Source: CBDUQI01 sp965369325 (GTDB lineage: Bacteria; Pseudomonadota; Gammaproteobacteria; Steroidobacterales; JBCBZW01). Taken from it: 10,820 nucleotides of DNA. The stretch lies in NCBI GenBank assembly GCA_965369325.1, contig CBDUQI010000202.1:1-10820 (forward strand). Direction: 5' to 3'. Positions 6,161-10,820 of this stretch are shown in pieces (the stretch's first letter is position 1; each line of letters begins with the position of its first letter). The position numbers and the translations under genes are program-made. The notes beneath the pieces are model-generated. The model made no database searches. It was not told where the DNA came from and was given only the letters and a program-made list of their open reading frames with translations.

Positions 6161-6763
6161 ATGGGAAGACGAAGCGACCACAGCCGGGATGAGATACGGC
6201 AGATGGCGATAGATGCCGCTGAAGAGTTGGTTGAAAAAGAAGGTTTTCAATCACTTACAGCCAGAAAAGTGGCCGCAAAAATCGGCTATACGGTCGGCAC
6301 GCTATACCATGTGTTCAAGAACTTTGATGATTTGGTGATTCATCTGAACACCAAGACCATTGACGAGATGGCTGCTCTGATACAGCGCGAGGCGCGCAGA
6401 AAACGAAAACCTGAAGCCCGTATACGTGCCATGGCCGAATTTTACGTGCAGTACGCCACCGATCACCCCGACCGATGGCGATTGGTATTTGAGCACCAAA
6501 GCCCGCGCGGACTAGTGACGCCGAATCTAATGAAAGAGCGGCGCGATGTGATGTTCGAATTGGTCGCAGAGAACCTTCAGCAAATAGCACCTGAGCGGGT
6601 AAAGCATGAGATTGCTCATACTGCTACTGCGCTTTGGAGTGGCATCCATGGGGTTTGCATTCTGGCTCTGACCGGCAAACTCTATCTCGGCGGGGCGTTC
6701 TCGATGGTGAAGCTGATCGATACCTTAATCGAATCGGTCATCAGCAATATGAAAGCGGCTTAA
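6161..6763 (+). CDS. TetR-family transcriptional regulator
   Basis: 200 residues. The N-terminus is a classic TetR DNA-binding domain: a first helix with DEIRQMAIDAAEELVEKEG (residues about 10-28), then the helix-turn-helix FQSLTARKVAAKIGYTVGTLYHVFKNFDDL to about residue 60. The C-terminal part (about 75-200) is a helical ligand-binding and dimerisation domain; LWSGIHGV near 164-171 is the signature of the WHG-type TetR C-terminal domain. The ligand is unknown. The ATG is preceded by a weak AAGG (6147-6150) 10 nt away. Divergent from the VIT-VWA gene with three palindromes between them, it most likely represses that gene and itself. Its G+C looks somewhat lower than the neighbours in sampled stretches, roughly 50%. 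Confidence 0.92.
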   Translation: MGRRSDHSRDEIRQMAIDAAEELVEKEGFQSLTARKVAAKIGYTVGTLYHVFKNFDDLVIHLNTKTIDEMAALIQREARRKRKPEARIRAMAEFYVQYATDHPDRWRLVFEHQSPRGLVTPNLMKERRDVMFELVAENLQQIAPERVKHEIAHTATALWSGIHGVCILALTGKLYLGGAFSMVKLIDTLIESVISNMKAA

Positions 6764-7044
6764 CAACAAGCTGCCGAACGAACATCCGGCCTTAGACACC
6801 CGCATAAATGGTCGCACCGCAGGCCTTGCTCGCATCGAGCAACGGGTGAGCAGAGCGTCAGCTCGCTCTTAGGGCAAGGTGCTCCCGATCGGGACATCGT
6901 GAACGAATCGATCGCCCCGGTGAGCACGGGGCAGATTGTCAACGTTCCGTAGGACGTCGCATCGCCGCTGCTTGCCGTTTTTTACTAAATACCCTATTGT
7001 TCTAACATTAGTACTTTTATCATGTTCACAAATGAGAGGGACCC
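6764..7044. other. 281-bp intergenic region with two short hairpins
   Basis: No convincing gene is present. It contains a perfect 7-bp stem, TTGCTCG/CGAGCAA, with a 3-nt loop (6826-6842), and a 6-bp stem AGAGCG/CGCTCT with a 6-nt loop (6852-6869). Either could form the end of the TetR transcript, although neither is followed by a T-tract. The last 75 bp become AT-rich and hold the likely promoter of the TonB-dependent receptor. Confidence 0.5.
6972..7000 (+). promoter_or_regulatory. Candidate promoter of the TonB-dependent receptor
   Basis: TTGCCG (6972-6977), a 17-nt spacer and TATTGT (6995-7000) lie in the only AT-rich stretch before the receptor gene. An alternative is TTGTTC (6997-7002), a 16-nt spacer and TATCAT (7019-7024). 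I cannot choose between them from sequence alone. No operator resembling the TetR palindromes is present, so control by that regulator is not supported. Confidence 0.35.
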
Positions 7045-9330
7045 ATGCGTGTATCTGTCGCCCGTCCAGTGTGTTTCGGACTTATTTTGTGCTTTGCGCT
7101 TTCCACGCCGGCAGGCGCCCAGTCAAACGACCGGTCTTTTCTGGAGGAAGTCACGGTCACCGCGCGGAAGAAAGACGAGAGTGCATCGACCACCCCGATT
7201 TCCATTACGGCCTTCACCGCAGATGCCCTACAGGATGCCGGAATCGTCGATATCCGTGACATTGCCCAGTTCACGGCCGGGCTGCAGATCAACGGTGATT
7301 TTGGCCGTGCTTCAGAGCGACCGGTCATTCGGGGCATCGCCAACCTGCGCCCTGAGACCGCCCAGCCGGTATCGTTGTTTATCGACGGCGTGTATGTGCG
7401 CACCGGATTAATCTCATCGCTGGTCGAGGGTGTCGAACGCGTTGAGGTGCTTAAGGGACCGCAAGCGGCCTTATACGGGCGTTCTACCTATGGTGGCGTG
7501 GTCAACTACGTCACCAAAGCGCCCGGTGATGAGCTCGACCTGAGCGTGTCACTGATCGCCGCAGAGCATGAGCACATCGACGCCAATGCTTACTTGTCTG
7601 CGCCGATTACCGAGACAGTGTCCGGTACGATAGGCGTGCGTCACTATGAGTTTGGTGGCGAGTTCGACAATGTTAACGACCTCACCGCAGGTGCGCGCGA
7701 TGTCGGTTCGGAGAAAACGCAGGCCTTTTACGGCTCGCTGCACATTCAACCGAACGACCGCTTGAAAATTGTTGCGCGGGCCTATTTCAGCGACGACCAG
7801 GACGGTCAGTTCGCCGGTGTGCTGAATGATTCCACGTTCAATAACTCCGCCGCAGCGGGCGGCACCGGCTGCCCGTCTAATGTTGCCATTCCGTACTACT
7901 GCGGCATCGCACGCACCGCCGACACGGTCAACATCGCCACATCAATCCGTGCGGGCGAGGCCATCCCGGTCTCCGGCCTGTCGTTCCCTGTAATTGCAGC
8001 CTGGGACTTCAACGCCGGCCTGGACCGCGAGATTGCGCGCTATACCGCCGGCGTGACCTACGATCTCACCGACTCGATGCAATTCCAATGGCTTGGCGGG
8101 TATACCACCGAGGATCTTCGCGTGGTAACCAACCAGTCCTACTCGCCCACCATTGTCGGTAACTCGTTTGGATCGTTCCCCTCTGCCTGGGTCACGGACG
8201 ATAAATCCGACCGCGAGTACTTATCCAATGAGTTGCGCCTGAGCGGCGAGAGCGGCGACTTTAACTGGCTGGTCGGCGCATTCTTGTACGAAGAGGATTT
8301 GGCAGTGATCGATCGCGATATTCTGGGCGCAGACTTGGAGTTCGATCAGCTACGCACGGATGAGGAGACCTCGTTTTTCGCCCAGTTCGGGTGGGATGTG
8401 AACGAAGCGTTGTCGATGAGCTTCGAAGCACGCCAGTCGAGCGAGGATGTTGAGTCGCTGGCGGTGGCAGGCGGCACACCATTGAGCGCCGATTTTTCCT
8501 CATTCAACCCACGCTTTACGATTGATTATCAACTTAACGATGATGTCTTCCTGTACGGCAACATCGCGCGCGGCTCCAAAGCCGGCGGCTTCAACGCGGT
8601 CGATCCGGATGATCCGGACGAAGCACCGTTTCTCTCGTTTGATGAAGAAGTGGTATGGCAGATCGAAGCCGGGATTAAGTCCACGCTTGCCGATGGGCGT
8701 GTACGCCTGAATGCGGCGTTGTACCACCTTGACTTGACGGACCAGCAGTTGAGTCAGGTGGTGATCCTCAACGAGGGGACGGACGAGCAGGTACAGATCA
8801 CGGTGGTCCAGAACGTCGGCGAATCGCAGGTTAGCGGCCTGGAATTGGATGCCGCGTGGCAAATCACTGACAACTGGTTTGTCTCCGGCGCTTACGCACT
8901 GGCGGACACACAGATCAACGAAGGCACCGACGCTACCCACGGTGGAATCTTAGGTGATGACTCGTTGGCGGGTTTTGATATCCCCCGGGTATCGGAGAAT
9001 TCGGCAAACGCGAGCGTTCAGTATCGCCACATGGTGAATGATGACTGGGAGCTGCGCACCCGTCTGGACGGCATATACAACTCATCGCGGTATGCGCAAA
9101 CGCACAATCTTCAGGAGACCGGCGATCAGTTCGACCTTAACCTTCGCGCCACCATGAGCAACGAGAACTTCGACGTCACTCTGTGGGTCAAGAACCTACT
9201 GGATGACGACGCCGCATCCAATGTATTTCGCTATGTCGATCCGGGCGATTTCCGATTCTTTGCCCGCGCGTATGTCAGCTTCCTCTCGCCTGGGCGACAA
9301 GCAGGCCTAACCTTCCGTTACCGTTATTAA
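7045..9330 (+). CDS. TonB-dependent outer-membrane receptor
   Basis: 761 residues, usual family length. A GAGAGGG ribosome site (7034-7040) precedes the ATG. A signal peptide ends after A25 (PAGA/QS). EEVTVTARKK at 34-43 is a TonB-box-type segment. The plug domain follows to about 155, with the PQAALYGRSTYGGVVNYVT signature near 138-156. The rest is a 22-strand-type beta-barrel ending in FRYRY, with the terminal aromatic residue needed for outer-membrane assembly by Bam. Cys276 and Cys286 are ten residues apart in a predicted surface loop and could form a disulfide. These receptors import ferric siderophores, cobalamin, haem or glycans with energy from TonB-ExbBD. The neighbours give no clue to the substrate, and no transporter, hydrolase or FecR/anti-sigma gene adjoins it. 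The N-terminus has no secretin-like signalling extension, so it is a pure transporter rather than a transducer. Confidence 0.95.
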   Translation: MRVSVARPVCFGLILCFALSTPAGAQSNDRSFLEEVTVTARKKDESASTTPISITAFTADALQDAGIVDIRDIAQFTAGLQINGDFGRASERPVIRGIANLRPETAQPVSLFIDGVYVRTGLISSLVEGVERVEVLKGPQAALYGRSTYGGVVNYVTKAPGDELDLSVSLIAAEHEHIDANAYLSAPITETVSGTIGVRHYEFGGEFDNVNDLTAGARDVGSEKTQAFYGSLHIQPNDRLKIVARAYFSDDQDGQFAGVLNDSTFNNSAAAGGTGCPSNVAIPYYCGIARTADTVNIATSIRAGEAIPVSGLSFPVIAAWDFNAGLDREIARYTAGVTYDLTDSMQFQWLGGYTTEDLRVVTNQSYSPTIVGNSFGSFPSAWVTDDKSDREYLSNELRLSGESGDFNWLVGAFLYEEDLAVIDRDILGADLEFDQLRTDEETSFFAQFGWDVNEALSMSFEARQSSEDVESLAVAGGTPLSADFSSFNPRFTIDYQLNDDVFLYGNIARGSKAGGFNAVDPDDPDEAPFLSFDEEVVWQIEAGIKSTLADGRVRLNAALYHLDLTDQQLSQVVILNEGTDEQVQITVVQNVGESQVSGLELDAAWQITDNWFVSGAYALADTQINEGTDATHGGILGDDSLAGFDIPRVSENSANASVQYRHMVNDDWELRTRLDGIYNSSRYAQTHNLQETGDQFDLNLRATMSNENFDVTLWVKNLLDDDAASNVFRYVDPGDFRFFARAYVSFLSPGRQAGLTFRYRY

Positions 9331-9336
9331 GTTCGG

Positions 9337-9368
9337 GCACTAACCGCGGCGGTCGTCGCGGTTAGTGC
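9337..9368 (+). terminator. Perfect 12-bp hairpin after the receptor gene
   Basis: Arms GCACTAACCGCG (9337-9348) and CGCGGTTAGTGC (9357-9368) pair perfectly six bases after the stop codon. The 8-nt loop can add a G-T and a C-G pair to leave a GGTC loop. No T-tract follows. A 12-bp palindrome, TGCGCCGGCGCA (9366-9377), overlaps the 3' arm and could form a competing fold. Best read as the end of the receptor transcript. Confidence 0.65.
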
Positions 9369-9501
9369 GCCGGCGCATCTATCCCAACGGCGGTCGGCGC
9401 CACCGGCAGCCATCTGTAATGCAATTCCCGTTTACGCGACTGGTAGGGTACAGTCAACATCTGATTGACGCCTGAGCGCTCCTCACTGAGCACCACTGTT
9501 T

Positions 9502-10164
9502 ATGGAATCACCTACTCCGGGCCTGTTCGCCAAGCACCCCGCACTGGCATTGACGCTGGCGTACGGCGCTATCTCGATCACGGGCCTGCTGTTCAGCTGG
9601 AGCTTGTTTCGCCAGTTTGACATCAACATTTTCAACTACATGGAAGTGGGCGACTTCATGCTGGCCGCGCTGCGCGAACCCTTGACCTTCCTGTTATCGG
9701 CCGGGGCCGTAGCCTTTTACTGGGTGGTCTACCAGTTGGGCCAGATGGAAGTGCGTTGGGCAGCCTCAAGGAAGAACAAGGGGCGCCTGTCCTCGGGATA
9801 TGCCCGCTGGAGCCGCTTCATAAACACCAGCATCTGGGCCGCGGCAATCGGTGTTGTGCTTTACGCCTATCTGTTCCTATCGCTGTACGCAGAGTGGAAG
9901 TCCAAAGAAATCCGCGCCGGGCGGGCACCGATGGTGACCGTATTTGTCAATGACGCCGCTACCGCACTGACCGACGGCCCGATGGCGCTGCTGGGCAGCA
10001 CCAGTCGGTTCATTTTCCTCTACGATCCCCCCAGCGAGAACACGCACATCGTGCCGTATGAAAATGTTGCGATGGTCACGCCGGTGGCAAAGGCCACGCC
10101 GGAGGCACCGGTGAGCCCTGAGCAAGCACCTGCGCCAGCAGCCCCGACCACCGCCGAACCATAG
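9502..10164 (+). CDS. Unrecognised three-segment membrane protein
   Basis: 220 residues; family not recognised with confidence. Three hydrophobic segments are clear: about 13-36, 60-80 and 108-130. A polar, basic loop between the second and third (RWAASRKNKGR) suggests that loop is cytoplasmic. Between segments one and two is FDINIFNYMEVGDFMLAALREP, an amphipathic stretch of mixed aromatic and acidic residues. After segment three comes a soluble domain of about 60 residues with beta-type strands (MVTVFVND, ALLGSTSRFIFLYDP, HIVPYENVAMV), presumably periplasmic by the positive-inside rule, then a Pro/Ala-rich tail from about 190. The ATG at 9502 has only a weak ribosome site. The gene lies 21 bp before the DsrE-like gene on the same strand, so they probably form one transcript. 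I would not assign a function. Confidence 0.8.
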   Translation: MESPTPGLFAKHPALALTLAYGAISITGLLFSWSLFRQFDINIFNYMEVGDFMLAALREPLTFLLSAGAVAFYWVVYQLGQMEVRWAASRKNKGRLSSGYARWSRFINTSIWAAAIGVVLYAYLFLSLYAEWKSKEIRAGRAPMVTVFVNDAATALTDGPMALLGSTSRFIFLYDPPSENTHIVPYENVAMVTPVAKATPEAPVSPEQAPAPAAPTTAEP

Positions 10165-10185
10165 CCTTACCGGAGATCTTCGCCT

Positions 10186-10716
10186 ATGTGGAAGCCAGTC
10201 ATTGTCGCCAGCACACTCACACTGCTGGCCAGCATCCCCGCGAATGCGGGCCCGGAGCGCTTTCAAGCCGGGACAGTGGTCGAGGGTTATGGAAAAGTCG
10301 CCGTCGTGAAAGCGGCCACCCCGCTCGCACCGGACAGCCTCTTCAAAGTCGCGTTTGATGTTGCCGAGGCGGCTGAACCGGGGAGCATCAATCGCCACAT
10401 CGACAGTGCCGCCAGACTGATCAACATGCACCACGAGGCGGGTGTGCGCGAGGGCAACACGCAGGTTGCGCTGGTGGTACACGGCTCCGCCGCCATGGAT
10501 CTGGTGAAAGACAAGAAATACGGTGCGGCCAACGCCAATGCACCGCTCATCGCGGCCCTGCTCAAGGCGGGCGTGGATATTGTGTTGTGTGGCCAAACAG
10601 CCGCCTACCGGGACATCTCGACTGAGGACCTACTGCCGGGGATACGCATGAGCTGGTCGGCCATGACGGCACACGCGAGTTTGCAGCAACAAGGCTACAC
10701 GCTGAACCCGTTCTAG
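10186..10716 (+). CDS. Periplasmic DsrE-like protein
   Basis: 176 residues with a signal peptide ending after A21 (PANA/GP). The mature part has the DsrE/DsrF fold pattern: a strand FKVAFDVAEA, a helix with INRHIDSAARLINMHHEAG near 66-84, a strand QVALVVHGSAA, and GVDIVLCGQTA with a single Cys at 135, then the ending LLPGIRMSWSAMTAHASLQQQGY. In cytoplasmic DsrE and TusD proteins a Cys carries sulfur in persulfide relay; exported homologues like this are common in proteobacteria and poorly studied, so a sulfur or redox role in the periplasm is inference. CGGAG (10171-10175) lies 10 nt before the ATG. It probably shares a transcript with the preceding membrane-protein gene. Confidence 0.85.
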   Translation: MWKPVIVASTLTLLASIPANAGPERFQAGTVVEGYGKVAVVKAATPLAPDSLFKVAFDVAEAAEPGSINRHIDSAARLINMHHEAGVREGNTQVALVVHGSAAMDLVKDKKYGAANANAPLIAALLKAGVDIVLCGQTAAYRDISTEDLLPGIRMSWSAMTAHASLQQQGYTLNPF

Positions 10717-10742
10717 CCAGCCTTCACCCTCTACATCGCTTC

Positions 10743-10762
10743 GACGTGACAAATGTCATGTC
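10743..10762. promoter_or_regulatory. 20-bp inverted repeat, operator or weak terminator
   Basis: GACGTGACA-AA-TGTCATGTC is an inverted repeat with one mismatch per arm. Its core, TGACAAATGTCA, is a perfect palindrome with a 2-nt centre, the size and symmetry expected for a dimeric regulator such as a NarL/FixJ-type response regulator. It is followed by TTTTT (10763-10767), so at RNA level it could instead be a weak terminator of the DsrE-like gene. The downstream gene is outside the window. Confidence 0.45.
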
Positions 10763-10820
10763 TTTTTGCTGATGCGTGTCAATGTTTACCCGCACACAAC
10801 AGTGCCATAGTGCCCATACC

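Noticed and set aside
6764..7044. Small gene between the TetR gene and the receptor
   Set aside because: The short frames here lack ribosome sites and coding character, and the region holds hairpins and an AT-rich promoter stretch instead.
9453..9469. Inverted repeat GTCAA/TTGAC with a 7-nt spacer before the membrane-protein gene
   Set aside because: Arms are only 5 bp and no good promoter hexamers lie around it; expected by chance.

Overview
The window looks like chromosomal DNA of a Gram-negative, probably marine or aquatic, gammaproteobacterium. The support is a TonB-dependent outer-membrane receptor, several secreted or periplasmic proteins with classical signal peptides, a protein ending in a GlyGly-CTERM-like sorting tail, and G+C near 60% by eye. 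The exact taxon cannot be read from the sequence.

Layout. (1) 1-1479 (+) is the 3' end of a large secreted protein. It has two and a half Ig/PKD-like repeats with an exact 279-bp period, then four shorter Asp-rich repeats. A perfect GC-rich hairpin follows. (2) 1551-3781 (+) is a two-gene unit with a 4-nt ATGA overlap: a TIR-domain protein with an extra N-terminal domain, and a stand-alone SLOG-superfamily protein. (3) 3918-6011 (-) is a VIT-VWA protein with a signal peptide and a C-terminal sorting signal, convergent with the SLOG gene across a shared hairpin. (4) 6161-6763 (+) is a TetR-family regulator divergent from the VIT-VWA gene. Their 149-bp intergenic region holds three copies of one 17-bp palindrome, two of which cover a good promoter for the VIT-VWA gene. 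(5) 7045-9330 (+) is a TonB-dependent receptor closed by a long perfect hairpin. (6) 9502-10716 (+) is a likely two-gene operon: an unrecognised membrane protein with three membrane segments, and a periplasmic DsrE-like protein. The last 100 bp carry a 20-bp inverted repeat.

How the genes work together. The strongest candidate for an unusual system is the TIR-SLOG pair. In type I Thoeris a TIR enzyme makes a cyclic ADP-ribose signal that is read by a SLOG domain fused to a SIR2 NADase. Here TIR and SLOG are separate, translationally coupled proteins, and no SIR2, macro-domain or other known effector gene is next to them. Either the TIR protein is itself the NAD-consuming effector gated by the SLOG protein, or the N-terminal domain of the TIR protein or the C-terminal tail of the SLOG protein does the effector work. 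The second notable unit is the TetR/VIT-VWA pair, whose operator layout predicts that the regulator represses a surface-directed adhesion-type protein and itself. The other genes are ordinary envelope functions with no visible link to either unit.
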